In this document: positions 19,369 to 30,334 of the stretch, in pieces
How the letters are laid out: each line of letters opens with the position of its first letter
Position numbering within the stretch: the first letter of the stretch is position 1
From: Rhizopus arrhizus
Lineage: Eukaryota > Mucoromycota > Mucoromycetes > Mucorales > Rhizopodaceae
Assembly (NCBI GenBank): GCA_024220505.1
Contig: JAKZZE010000003.1
Span: 1,612,001-1,676,000 of the forward strand
Reading direction: 5' to 3'
DNA: 64,000 bases
Program-made: the position numbers and the translations under genes
The notes under the pieces: generated by a model
Told to the model about the DNA's origin: nothing
Databases searched by the model: none
What the model saw: only the letters and a program-made list of their open reading frames with translations

Positions 19369-20561
19369 CCCTCCCACTTTTGAACTGGTATCATACAGCG
19401 TAAGAAGTCGATAGATAATAAGTCAATCATAAAATGGCAACTGAAAAAACAGTAGACTAGGGATTTTTCTTTTTTGTTTATAGGACGGACATGCAAAAGA
19501 CTAAAATTAAAGGTTGTTTGTTTACAATTTGATGAGTTAAACATAAAAAAAAAAGGCAAGAAACCAGTTAAATACCAGCTAATTTTGTAAGCATCCTTTT
19601 ATGTAAAATAAGGAGGCTTCACATGTTTACTTTAAGGAATAAATTAAGTTATACAAACGATCATCTTTTTGTAAATGTGGAGAAGTATTCTCAATTGTGT
19701 CAATTCAATAAAGAATATGTTCAAGGTGGCTGATTTTTTTTTGTTTATTTTAAAAAGAAATGTCATTTGAGAGATGGTACTTGTGAGAAAATGATGTAAC
19801 TTGAAATTCAAAGTATAAACTGATCAAGTTTTTCTTTTTTTAAAAAAAAGATTTCGCTAAAGATGCGAGGATATCTGTGATATTTATTTTTAATATTACA
19901 AGTCAAATGAATGCAATTGTGAGAATTTGGAATATCAAATAAGGATTGTATAACATACTATGTGGCATATATTTGATAAATTATATTCAGGGCACTCTTA
20001 TTTTATGAATTTACGCCAAAGGAACCTCCTCTTTTTGTTTTAAAGAAAAAGTAATTCAAACAACAAATACAGTTTAAATATATGAGTGAACCGAATAAAA
20101 GTTTATAAAACACGTATAAGAATAAAGTTCAGAAGCTTCTATTTTCATATAAACAATGTATTAAACCCAAATTTAAGTCTTTTTTGATATATTATTAAGC
20201 AATCATCACTTGTCATAAAATAAGAAATTATCGTGTGCAACATACCATTGACGACTATACTGCAATCAATTATGTCTGTACACCCCTTATGTATATGATA
20301 TGCTGCATATTGTGCCGAAAAGGGGAGAGGGGAGGAAACTGTTCAAAGAAGTGTGCTAATAAAACAAAAATAACAAACCTAGTGAAATAGTCGAATATGA
20401 CAACCTGAGTAGTGAAATAGTTGATACTATTTTCTTGAACTAGAAATGAATCAAAAAGAAAAATGAATACTTAATAAAATAAAATCAACTTTTTTGCTCG
20501 TAATGATTTTTTATTAATTTCCAAGTTCCCACTGGAATCGGCAGTGATGGTCATTCTTATG
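19277..20561. other. Single-copy spacer between DIRS 1 and transposon C
   Basis: 1.3 kb without a convincing gene and without a partner in the right arm of palindrome P3. Visible: a short inverted repeat AAAACCCAATTTGGGTTTT (19302-19320), a T36 run (19333-19368) and AT-rich sequence. Open frames are short and low in complexity. Confidence 0.5.
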
Positions 20562-20563
20562 TA

Positions 20564-22151
20564 CAGTCGACGAAAAAAGGTTGGCCCAATAAAAAAAATA
20601 ATTGGTCAGCTTGAAATGAAAATGGGCCACCGATTTTGAAAATGGGTCATAATTTTGAAAATGGGTCGCTAAGACAAAAAATGGGTCACTGTTTTGAAAA
20701 TGGATCATTTAATACGAAAATGGGCCACCAATAAAGAAATTTAATGCATGCTTTTTATTTTGCCTCTTATAATCCTTTTTCACAATTCAAGCATCTCTGC
20801 CAGAACGTCAAAGAATGCTTTATCCAATTCTCGCAGTCTTCTCTGCTGATGTAAAATGATGCGTTGCGAATACGATCAGAGATTTTTTCATTCTGCCTGA
20901 CAGAAGAGGGATCGTTATTTACAACAGTCTTCAGCTTGGACTAAAACTCTTCGATTGGATTCAAAAAAGGAGAATAAGGGGGCAAAAAGAGAAGTTAATA
21001 GCCACGTTGACCAACCCAATCTTCAATAAGTGCAGCCTTGTGAATGGATGCATTGTCAAGAACTAGATATTTGTAGCTCATGTTAGCCGTATCAAGTGTC
21101 GTGAGGACTTGCTCTATGTATTCAAGGAAGTCGCTGCTGGTAGTACCCTTTTTCTTGAGGGCCTGAGATTTCTCACCAGTTCGAGTTCGCTTTCCACTCC
21201 TAGCACCAAGTATAACTTCTTTTCTGGATAATGTGATTAAACCACTTTTACAAATAGCACCCAAGATGCTGACATTTGCTCCCTTCGTTTGAACATCAAT
21301 TTTGCAAGGTGTTCCAGCCTCAGACCATCCATATGAGCGATGCATACTCCTATTAAATCCAGCTTTATCTAAGAACACGCATTCATTCATAAAATCTATG
21401 TTCTGGCTGACCCAGTATGCTACCGCATCTCGTCTTTTGGCAACAGTCTCATCCGTGTTCCTGCCATAATATCTAGGAATGATACGCTTGTAGGCTAGGC
21501 GACACTTCTTCTTCATATAATTTTCCACTGATCTAAAGGTGATCTGTATATCTCTAAATTCTTTTGACAGGCTGTCTGTAACAGCTTCAACTGTCAATGT
21601 TGGCTCATTAGCCAGCAGCTCAAAGATAAATACAGTATGTTCGTCTTTGAGTATTGCTGGTCGTCCCTTTCCTACTTTGGTTGCGATAGAATCAGGGAAT
21701 CCCTTTTCAACTATTTCGCTTGTCATTTGATTCCACTGCTTGACTTTACGAATAGCTGTTGATTTGGAGAGCCCTACTTTTTTACCCGCTTCACTGATAG
21801 ACATATTCTCAAATTCTTGCAATAAATTGATCAAATTGACTACCTTTGCTTCGTTCTTGATGATGTATGATCCCCTTTCCTTTTTTACTACATCAAGGGG
21901 TAGGTTTGGTCTTCCTCTTAGCTTCTTTTTGTGCTGCATTTACTGCTGCAGTCTCTTCCCAGTCCATATATGATCGTATCATCACAGGTACTGTCTCACT
22001 GTCAAAATTGTATTTTTCGTTCATGTTAAGCAATATAAAAAATTCAAGAAGAGAAAAAGAAGAGAGAATTTGGCTAGTCCTCATATTGCATTTCTTTATT
22101 GGCAAGCTGACCAATTTTTTTTTTATTGGGCCAACCTTTTTTCGTCAACTG
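20564..22151 (-). mobile_element. Tc1-like transposon C, copy 1 (complete ends)
   Basis: 1588 bp bounded by TA duplications (20562-20563, 22152-22153). Terminal inverted repeats of about 48 bp start CAGTCGACGAAAAAAGGTTG on the left and CAGTTGACGAAAAAAGGTTG on the right. The left end is followed by at least five degenerate direct repeats of AAAATGGGYCAY (20627-20730), likely subterminal transposase sites. Confidence 0.9.
20767..22024 (-). pseudogene. Tc1-like DD34E transposase C, copy 1
   Basis: ATG 22024, helix-turn-helix region MSISEAGKKVGLSKSTAIRK, then DDE motifs VFLDKAGFNRSM, YLVLDNASIH and SPFLNPIEEF with 34 residues between the last two acids. Broken by a frameshift near 21900 (end of the KEAKRK stretch), a TAA after VGQRGY (20992-20994) and a TAG in place of the Trp codon after NPIEEF. 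The 3' part then runs in frame to TAA at 20767. Confidence 0.85.
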
Positions 22152-22153
22152 TA

Positions 22154-22509
22154 GAAACTAAATCTCGAATCCTTTTGATATAGTACGAATTCGGTAGCTT
22201 ATCGTTCCCTTTAGTTTATTTTCATTTATTTCAAAGTATCGATAGAATAATACTAACTTGTGCTTTCGATTAGACCGTAGTCAAATTCAACATCGCGATC
22301 TCATTGCAAATTTACAGCATCAAGATATGGTTTTGTTACGTTACAGCGGAATTTAAACGTTACGGTTTTGTTACTGTTACGTTACGGCTTTGTTACGCTT
22401 TTTTTTTTTTTTACGAAATGACTGATAATCGTAAGTCTATATAACCTTCTAGTTCTTTTCAACTAGAAAAGTTATTAATTTACTGTTAAATAGAATCCCT
22501 GTTAACATC
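22154..22509. other. Spacer with GTTACG cluster
   Basis: At 22335-22400 GTTACG or a one-base variant occurs about seven times within 65 bp, followed by T14. It lies about 120 bp before the decayed nuclease and is duplicated in the other arm at 37757-37822. Confidence 0.5.
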
Positions 22510-23487
22510 AATAATTCCATTTACCGAGCGCCCTGGTACTGACAAGACCAGTAAAACTATTTTAAAACATCCTTTCGTAAAAAACATCATTACGGTTGCC
22601 ATTTTGGATGTTAATGGTGATAATTACAGAGTTGGAGATGCAGAATGGGCTGACGGATCAAGATCAGACGTTTTATATGAACCATTAGATAGATCCCTGA
22701 AGCAATCACCTATAATAGTTGAAGTTCAGAGAACAGTTGATGTCAATTTCATGGCAAGAGTTGTTCACTACTGTGTAATGGCTTATCGTCGATATCAAGT
22801 CTTCCCTGTACTACTGGTATTCGCTCCCGAACATGTATAAATACCTACTGAAAATATGCGCCTATCAAATGTTAATGGTGCTTTATCACTTAACTGTGAA
22901 TATTGGGCCAGAAAAGGATATTTGATCAGACTTAAAGATGTTTCTACGCTTACCAGCTCAACTGATCCATTTGCTGCAGTTTCAAATTTTATACTTCAGC
23001 AACAGACTAGTTTATTGGAAAATAACTCGTTGGAAAATCTGACTATTAGACAACTATTTTCAATTGCAACAGAAGTCTTACGAGAAAATATTGATCGAGA
23101 GCAACAATTACTTAATGCTATCAACTGTGCTTGTGATGTGGGAGTTAAACATTACCAACAAATCCTAGAGATAGCGGAACGTTTACAATATGATCCCCCT
23201 GTATTCAAAATGAAGCTCTACTTGGAATATCAAAGTTAAAGCAAGTAAAACGATCAGCTGACGATGCGAGTATTGATGAGGAGGAGCCAGAAAATACTCA
23301 ACTGGTTAGCCAAGATGAAGAGAGATTTGAAAACACCATGGATTTTGTTCAGCGGTACAAGGAAACTAGAAATCGAATGAACTGGCGTGGTTGTCATGAT
23401 ATGCTAAAGAAACAAACCAACGTTATCCATTACAAAACCTCAGAAGTGTTGCGCACAGTGTATAACAGATTCAAGACAAGAAGTTAA
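22510..23487 (+). pseudogene. Rpn-like nuclease family 2, copy 1 (decayed)
   Basis: Collinear with the nuclease at 568-1452: RPGTDKTSK, then VGDAEWADGSRSDVLYEP (catalytic Asp), then PIIVEVQ (Glu-x-Gln), then RVVHYCVMAYRRY, then DPFAAVSNFILQQQ. No Met codon at the equivalent start, a TAA at 22838-22840 and a frameshift at a C5 run (23197-23201). After the frameshift a charged tail (DEEEPENTQLVSQDEERFENT) continues to TAA 23485-23487, making it longer than family 1. It has the same defects as the copy at 36670-37647. Confidence 0.75.
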
Positions 23488-24440
23488 AATGTGTCTTTCT
23501 TAACCATCGTATCCACTATAATTATGAATATGTTTGTCATAAACTCGATACCTATAGCAATTCCTTATTCATAACACCGTATTTATCATTTAACAAAATT
23601 CACGTAAAAAAAATAAAAAATCCCTTTGTTCTTTACTTGCATTATTTGTTCATATTTCGTAAGAAACATTAAAATTATCTGCTACTATGAATGGTTTTCA
23701 CCAAACTTAAGAGTCAAAAGTGAATTCTTTGATTGTGCTTTTATTTTCAAATATGTTCTTTCAATTGAAAAGAAAAGATAAAAAACATTGTTACCATATT
23801 CATTGAAATAAGTTGCAGTTAATGAAGGGATGTTGTATACACAGTGCTTAGATAGCTAGATTATAGATCTGATTCATGATCTATATTTAGTGTCATTATC
23901 AACACATCTATAATAACTTCATTTTAGCATCGTTGATACAGGGGTCTTTTACATATATAATAACTATTATAACAGACGTTATCTGAGTAGTCAAGTTTAA
24001 CATCTTTACCATTAATAGAAACTCAAGTCTCAATCAGTGTCTTAATTTTGTAAATAAAGATTTCTCTTTAGTTTTACTTTAAAAAACACTTTTACATGAC
24101 AATTTAACCTGGTTATATAATTGTTTTTTTAAAGTCTTTGTTTTTATTTTTCATTTTTTTATTTTATTTTATAAATACTGTCATCCCTGTTAATATTTAA
24201 CAAGGAGATTAATCAAAATAAAAAATATTTTTGCATTTAATGTACAGTTCCTGAGTGACAGGGTCTTTCGATTTCCCAATCTTTGCTATTGACTGATTTT
24301 CTTGGAGAAGAAACATTGATAGAACGGCAAGTCCATTAATATTTTTGTCGTCACCGATATTTCGTTTGAAAGAGTGTTCGGATATTAATAGACATTTCTG
24401 TGACCAGAAAGTGTCTGGTAAATAATACACCTTTTGCCAA
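23488..24440. other. Non-coding arm segment
   Basis: About 950 bp, AT-rich, duplicated in reverse at 35757-36669. It ends at 24400-24425 with the uninterrupted form of the LINE target (ACTTTCTGGTCACAG on the - strand). No gene seen. Confidence 0.5.
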
Positions 24441-24443
24441 AAC

Positions 24444-24510
24444 GATGTCGCAAGAAAAGAAATTAAAGTGTCGCACTTTTACAAAAATTAGTGTCGTATA
24501 TTTTTAGGAA
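24444..24510 (+). repeat. 23-bp phased repeats, three remaining
   Basis: TGTCGCAAG, TGTCGCACT and TGTCGTATA cores 23 bp apart. The last two units and the spacer present in the other arm (30141-30192) are deleted; the minisatellite joins directly after TTTTTAGGAA. Confidence 0.8.
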
Positions 24511-24511
24511 A

Positions 24512-26037
24512 CAATGACCATGGCAATGACCATGGTAATGACCGTGGCAATGACCGTGGTTAGCACCGTGGCAATGACCGTGGTAATGACCGTGGTAATG
24601 ACCGTGGTAATGACCGTGGTAATGACCGTGGTTAGCACCGTGGTAATGACCGTGGTAATGACCGTGGTTAGCACCGTGGTAATGACCGTGGTAATGACCG
24701 TGGTTAGCACCGTGGTAATGACCGTGGCAATGACCGTGGCAATGACCGTGGCAATGACCGTGGCAATGACCGTGGTAATGACCGTGGCAATGACCGTGGC
24801 AATGACCGTGGCAATGACCGTGGCAATGACCGTGGCAATGACCGTGGCAATGACCGTGGTAATGACCGTGGCAATGACCGTGGCAATGACCGTGGTAATG
24901 ACCGTGGCAATGACCGTGGCAATGACCGTGGCAATGACCGTGGCAATGACCGTGGTAATGACCGTGGCAATGACCGTGGCAATGACCGTGGCAATGACCG
25001 TGGCAATGACCGTGGCAATGACCGTGGCAATGACCGTGGTTAGCACCGTGGTAATGACCGTGGCAATGACCGTGGTTAGCACCGTGGTAATGACCGTGGT
25101 AATGACCGTGGCAATGACCATGGTAATGACCGTGGCAATGACCGTGGTTAGCACCGTGGCAATGACCGTGGTAATGACCATGGTAATGACCGTGGCAATG
25201 ACCGTGGTTAGCACCGTGGCAATGATCGTGGTAATGACCGTGGTAATGACCGTGGTAATGACCGTGGCAATGACCGTGGTTAGCACCGTGGCAATGACCG
25301 TGGTAATGACCGTGGTAATGACCGTGGTAATGACCGTGGTAATGACCGTGGTAATGACCGTGGTTAGCACCGTGGTAATGACCGTGGTAATGACCGTGGC
25401 AATGACCGTGGCAATGACCGTGGCAATGACCGTGGCAATGACCGTGGCAATGACCGTGGCAATGACCGTGGTAATGACCGTGGCAATGACCGTGGTTAGC
25501 ACCGTGGTAATGACCGTGGTAATGACCGTGGCAATGACCGTGGCAATGACCGTGGTTAGCACCGTGGCAATGACCGTGGCAATGACCGTGGTAATGACCG
25601 TGGCAATGACCGTGGTTAGCACCGTGGTAATGACCGTGGCAATGACCGTGGCAATGACCGTGGCAATGACCGTGGTTAGCACCGTGGCAATGACCGTGGT
25701 TAGCACCGTGGCAATGACCGTGGTAATGACCGTGGCAATGACCGTGGCAATGACCGTGGTAATGACCGTGGTAATGACCGTGGCAATGACCGTGGTTAGC
25801 ACCGTGGTAATGACCGTGGTAATGACCGTGGCAATGACCATGGTAATGACCGTGGCAATGACCGTGGTTAGCACCGTGGCAATGACCGTGGTAATGACCG
25901 TGGCAATGACCGTGGCAATGACCGTGGTAATGACCGTGGCAATGACCGTGGCAATGACCGTGGCAATGACCGTGGTAATGACCGTGGCAATGACCGTGGT
26001 TAGCACCGTGGTTAGCACTGTGGCAATGACCGTGGTG
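24512..26037 (+). repeat. 12-bp minisatellite, 1.5 kb
   Basis: About 127 units of ACCGTGGTAATG, ACCGTGGCAATG, ACCGTGGTTAGC and rare ACCATGG variants. The three main unit types are interspersed in higher-order blocks such as GGTAATG-GGTTAGC-GGCAATG. It ends at GACGTCTAGG, the border of the recombinase-like promoter. Confidence 0.97.
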
Positions 26038-26116
26038 ACGTCTAGGTTTTTCGTTACCAATTAAAGTCTGAGTGATTTCAAAAATAAACTTGAAAAATTT
26101 GCACTCTCTTTTCTTT

Positions 26117-26332
26117 ATGGTTTTTATAAGTCGAAATCAAGCACTCTGCATCTTTTACCAGCTAAAGTATAACGAAGAAAACAGCGTTCAAGCTTTAGAC
26201 AAGTTCAAAGCATTGGGCGATGAATTTGAAATTTGCTATTTAACTGAACCGACAGTTCCCGTAGTTGCAACCAAATCACAGATTTCAAAGTATCCGTTGA
26301 AATTTAACACCTACCAGTCCTGCGAACTATAG
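26117..26332 (+). pseudogene. First-exon fragment of the recombinase-like gene (P3)
   Basis: 71 codons; the first 50 match the intact gene at 28858, then ATKSQISKYPL and a stop after CEL. The arm/loop border is at 26267. Confidence 0.7.
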
Positions 26333-26605
26333 TCAATGAAACTTATAAGGACATACAAGCACCTTAATACAAAGGGCTTAAGTCGAGCTACTTATTACTT
26401 TTTTTTGAAACATAAATACTCTATATAAAATAAAAATTTAATATCTGGTCTGAATAATTGACTATCGAAAAATGTTATTTTTATTTGCCGTGAAGAAATA
26501 AGAATGCTATGGAAAGGTCTAAGTTACGAGCACCAACATAGGTTACCAAAAGGTAATTTTCAAGTTAAATAAAACGAACACCATTGTTGACTAGTGGAAA
26601 TAAAT
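26333..26605. other. Loop sequence of P3
   Basis: Non-coding, homologous to 60816-61131 and, in reverse, to 11652-11982, with a deletion that removes the RNase H-like fragment near 26488. It contains the empty site of the solo LTR found at 11352. Confidence 0.5.
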
Positions 26606-27539
26606 ATCTTTCAATAATATCACAAATCACACAGTCTCTCTGCTCGATGTGGTATGGGACCATATCATAACCGCTCCTGCTGCCTCAAATGCCGCATGGT
26701 CGTCTAATAGTGTTGTATTGTCCGCAATTCGGGAATCCACATACTGGGCATCGTTCACCCCACAAAAACTTCGACTTTTCTATCAAGACCCAAAACTCGG
26801 GGGACACAATTTCACACCATCCGTAGTTCGCAACTTTTGGCGATGTACACTATATTCGAATGCAAGAACTGTTTATTATCGTACTCTACAAGGGCGAATT
26901 CCTACTCAACTTTCCATTCATAAGTACAACCCTCTCGTCAACGCAACTTGCAGCATATGTGGTCAAGCAGATGACACATTTCGACACTTCGTCATAGACT
27001 GTCCGAAGAAATGGGAGGTGTGGCAAGCCGTGCTTCACCATCACTATCCGTCCGTTCGCTTCTCTCCAGAACTCATTTATGGCGCCTTACGATATCTGCA
27101 CGTTCCGCCAATACCTCGAGGCTCCAAGACGTTCTTCACAATTATTGGCACTACTCACTGGCAATTATGGAATATGTACTGGACCCATGGCAACACTACT
27201 ACTCGACCCATCTCGGCCTCGTCTATTCAAGCTGTCCTTCGTCGTATATTGAATTTCCTACAAATATTACTGTCCACCAGTTAATTCAAGCGATATATAT
27301 TTGGGTGCCTCAATGTTATTCTCATTCCACATTTCAAGACGCATTCCACAAATGACAACAATACTGAAACAGAAAGACAAAAACCAAAAATTTAATTTTA
27401 AATATCCCACTCCATTAGTTTATATTCTCCGTATCCGTTTCACCGAGTATCACCTCTCAGCATGACGTGCTCACTCAAAATTTTAATCATAAATAAAATT
27501 TATTTACAAAAAAAAAAAAAAAAAAAATCTTTCAATAAT
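26606..27539 (+). mobile_element. 5'-truncated LINE, second family
   Basis: Target duplication ATCTTTCAATAAT at 26606-26618 and 27527-27539. It encodes the C-terminal part of a LINE ORF2 (26649-27284) with the terminal zinc finger CSICGQADDTFRHFVIDC and the HWQLWNMYW block, then an A-tail preceded by TTTATTTAC. It is inserted in the loop, in the 3' flank of the recombinase-like gene. Confidence 0.85.
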
Positions 27540-27580
27540 AATATAAAGAAAAGAAAGATGATCATGAAGCTGGTATAGTT

Positions 27581-28858
27581 TTAAAGGGATCTTTGAACGG
27601 GCTGTGTTCTGCAATCGAACTTGTTGATAGCCTTTTGGTCTCGCAGTAACAGCTCTGTTTCATATATTTCTACTTCCGTTGTGATAGGGAGTCTATCAAC
27701 TATTATTTTTTTGATGGCTTTTTGGTTGCTAACACAATAGATCAATTAGATGTCCATTTGTGTAATATTAACTTGCTTTTTACCTTAAAAATTCTTTTAA
27801 ATCTTCAACGTTGGTCGTTAAACCAGCGTAATCCAATACGACTAGAATAACTCCTTTTTGAGTCTTGTTTAAAAATTCAATAAAATCTGAAAGGTAAAAT
27901 ATATTAATTCAAGATGATCTTCAGTATGTACTGCCTATTACCTTTTGTTGTCCCGTTTGTTCCCTCTGTAATGGTTGCATTACTGTCTCTCGTATCAAAT
28001 GGCTGACTTGCAGCTGAACTCTTCGAAACAAAGACTTTATCAACTATAGATCTATTGCGTAGGTTGTGAACCATTTTTTGTATAAGCCTTGTTCTGTTAT
28101 CTTCATCTTTTCCACATGGTGACTTTCTGACATAGCCAACTATTTCTACACCTAATTTTTTTTGCTCCTTCAAGTATCCTTGATATTTCTCATTGTATTG
28201 AAGGATGTTTTGAAGTACGTTTGCTACAAACAAAAGTCAATAAGGAAGTCAATACGAAACAACTTCACTTTACCGTGGTATTTTTCTTCGAGAACATAGA
28301 GATTCCATTGTTTTGAATAAGAGCCAGCTTCATTCTTCAATCTCTTTGACGGATTTCCTCCTTCCATGAAGTTTAACTTGTTTTTCCCGCAAAACGAACT
28401 GAAACTGTTTAGTGTCTTGTTGTTAAAATAGTTCGAACATTGTAAAATATTTGCAAATATGTCAGAGAGAAATATTGCTTTTGAGGTGTATAAATCATCC
28501 TCGACGGGTCCAAGAGAGTAAACTTCATTAATAAACTTTAAGACTTGGGGTTTTGTTTCTGTATTGCAAATTAGTAAAGCTATCACCGTTAAAACCTCAA
28601 AACTATACCTAGTTTGAATATGTTTTTATCTGAGACGTTTTCTTTTGGTGCTCCATTAAGATATTCTTTGAATAAAAAAGTGTTGCCGTATAATCTTGTT
28701 TTTAGCACAACTACGGGAACTGTCGGTTCAGTTAAATAGCAAATTTCAAATTCATCGCCCAATGCTTTGAACTTGTCTAAAGCTTGAACGCTGTTTTCTT
28801 CGTTATACTTTAGCTGGTAAAAGATGCAGAGTGCTTGATTTCGACTTATAAAAACCAT
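27581..28858 (-). CDS. Serine-recombinase-like protein, intact five-exon copy (355 aa)
   Basis: Exons 28858-28609, 28558-28274, 28223-27942, 27886-27784 and 27728-27581 sum to 1068 nt, exactly 356 codons; introns are 50, 50, 55 and 55 nt. The intron model is supported by comparison: intron 2 is 51 nt here-equivalent at 10567 and 50 nt in this copy, so the frame is kept only if it is spliced out. Residues 1-178 match nothing I know. Residues 204-330 look like a resolvase fold: VEIVGYVRKS (Tyr209-x-Arg211-x-Ser213, the serine recombinase signature), a helix with ENR/RLIQKMVHNLRNRS, the strand VILVVLDYAGLTTN, then KKIIVDRLPITTE. The DRxxR arginines usual after the VLD strand are replaced (DYAGL), so catalysis is doubtful or altered. 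The C-terminus FDCRTQPVQRSL is shared with copy 1. Function is inferred. Confidence 0.55.
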
Positions 28859-28935
28859 AAAGAAAAGAGAGTGCAAATTTTTCAAGTTTATTTTTGAAAT
28901 CACTCAGACTTTAATTGGTAACGAAAAACCTAGAC
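28859..28935 (-). promoter_or_regulatory. Leader/promoter of the intact recombinase-like gene
   Basis: Same conserved elements as 9893-9981 (CTAGGTTTTTCGTTACCAAT, AGTCTGAGTGATTTCAAA, GCACTCTCTT). The minisatellite ends immediately upstream. Confidence 0.5.
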
Positions 28936-30120
28936 GTCACCACGGTCATTGCCACAGTGCTAACCACGGTGCTAACCACGGTCATTGCCACGGTCATTAC
29001 CACGGTCATTACCACGGTCATTACCACGGTCATTGCCACGGTGCTAACCACGGTCATTGCCACGGTCATTACCACGGTCATTACCACGGTCATTGCCACG
29101 GTGCTAACCACGGTCATTGCCACGGTCATTACCACGGTCATTACCACGGTGCTAACCACGGTCATTGCCACGGTCATTGCCACGGTGCTAACCACGGTCA
29201 TTGCCACGGTCATTACCATGGTCATTACCACGGTCATTGCCACGGTCATTGCCACGGTCATTGCCACGGTCATTGCCACGGTCATTACCACGGTCATTAC
29301 CACGGTGCTAACCACGGTCATTACCACGGTCATTACCACGGTCATTACCACGGTCATTACCACGGTCATTGCCACGGTGCTAACCACGGTCATTGCCACG
29401 GTCATTACCACGGTGCTAACCACGGTCATTGCCACGGTCATTACCATGGTCATTACCACGGTCATTACCACGGTGCTAACCACGGTCATTGCCACGGTCA
29501 TTACCACGGTCATTACCACGGTCATTACCACGGTCATTACCACGGTCATTGCCACGGTGCTAACCACGGTCATTGCCACGGTCATTACCACGGTCATTAC
29601 CACGGTCATTGCCACGGTGCTAACCACGGTCATTGCCACGGTCATTGCCACGGTCATTGCCACGGTCATTGCCACGGTCATTGCCACGGTCATTGCCACG
29701 GTCATTGCCACGGTCATTACCACGGTCATTACCACGGTGCTAACCACGGTCATTACCACGGTCATTACCACGGTGCTAACCACGGTCATTACCACGGTCA
29801 TTACCACGGTCATTACCACGGTCATTACCACGGTGCTAACCACGGTCATTACCACGGTCATTACCACGGTCATTACCACGGTCATTACCACGGTCATTGC
29901 CACGGTGCTAACCACGGTCATTGCCACGGTGCTAACCACGGTCATTGCCACGGTCATTACCATGGTCATTGCCATGGTCATTGCCACGGTCATTACCATG
30001 GTCATTACCACGGTCATTGCCACGGTCATTGCCACGGTCATTACCACGGTGCTAACCACGGTCATTGCCACGGTCATTACCACGGTCATTGCCACGGTGC
30101 TAACCACGGTTATGACCATG
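28936..30120 (-). repeat. 12-bp minisatellite, 1.2 kb
   Basis: About 98 units of the same three variants as 24512-26037, in reverse, with a different order and 20-30 fewer units. It runs up to the inverted repeat GTCAC..GTGAC at 30121-30140. Confidence 0.97.
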
Positions 30121-30140
30121 GTCACAAAATAATATGTGAC

Positions 30141-30285
30141 ACGTCCCTTTTTTTTTTCTTGAAAAGCACGACACTGTTTCTCTGAATTGTGCGACACTCT
30201 TTCCTAAAAATATACGACACTAATTTTTGTAAAAGTGCGACACTTTAATTTCTTTTCTTGCGACATCGTTTTGGCAAAAGGTGTA
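30141..30285 (-). repeat. Five 23-bp phased repeats
   Basis: CGACA cores (TGTCG in reverse) at 30169, 30192, 30215, 30238 and 30261, exactly 23 bp apart each time; flanks alternate TGTCGC and TGTCGT. Followed by GTTTTGGCAAAAGGTGTA, common to all copies. Confidence 0.85.
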
Positions 30286-30334
30286 TTATTTACCAGACAC
30301 TTTCTGGTCACAGGGGGCTCTTTTCTCTAAACTA

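Noticed and set aside
22335..22400. Telomere-type repeats
   Set aside because: GTTACG motifs are irregularly spaced and unlike known fungal telomeres.
24504..26064. Open frames of about 500 codons encoding Met-Thr-Val/Ala or Pro-Arg-Ser-Leu repeats
   Set aside because: They follow from a 12-bp repeat unit without stops, occur in several frames and both strands, and have no conserved start or end.
28936..30120. CRISPR-like array
   Set aside because: Tandem 12-bp units without unique spacers, in a eukaryotic transposon context.
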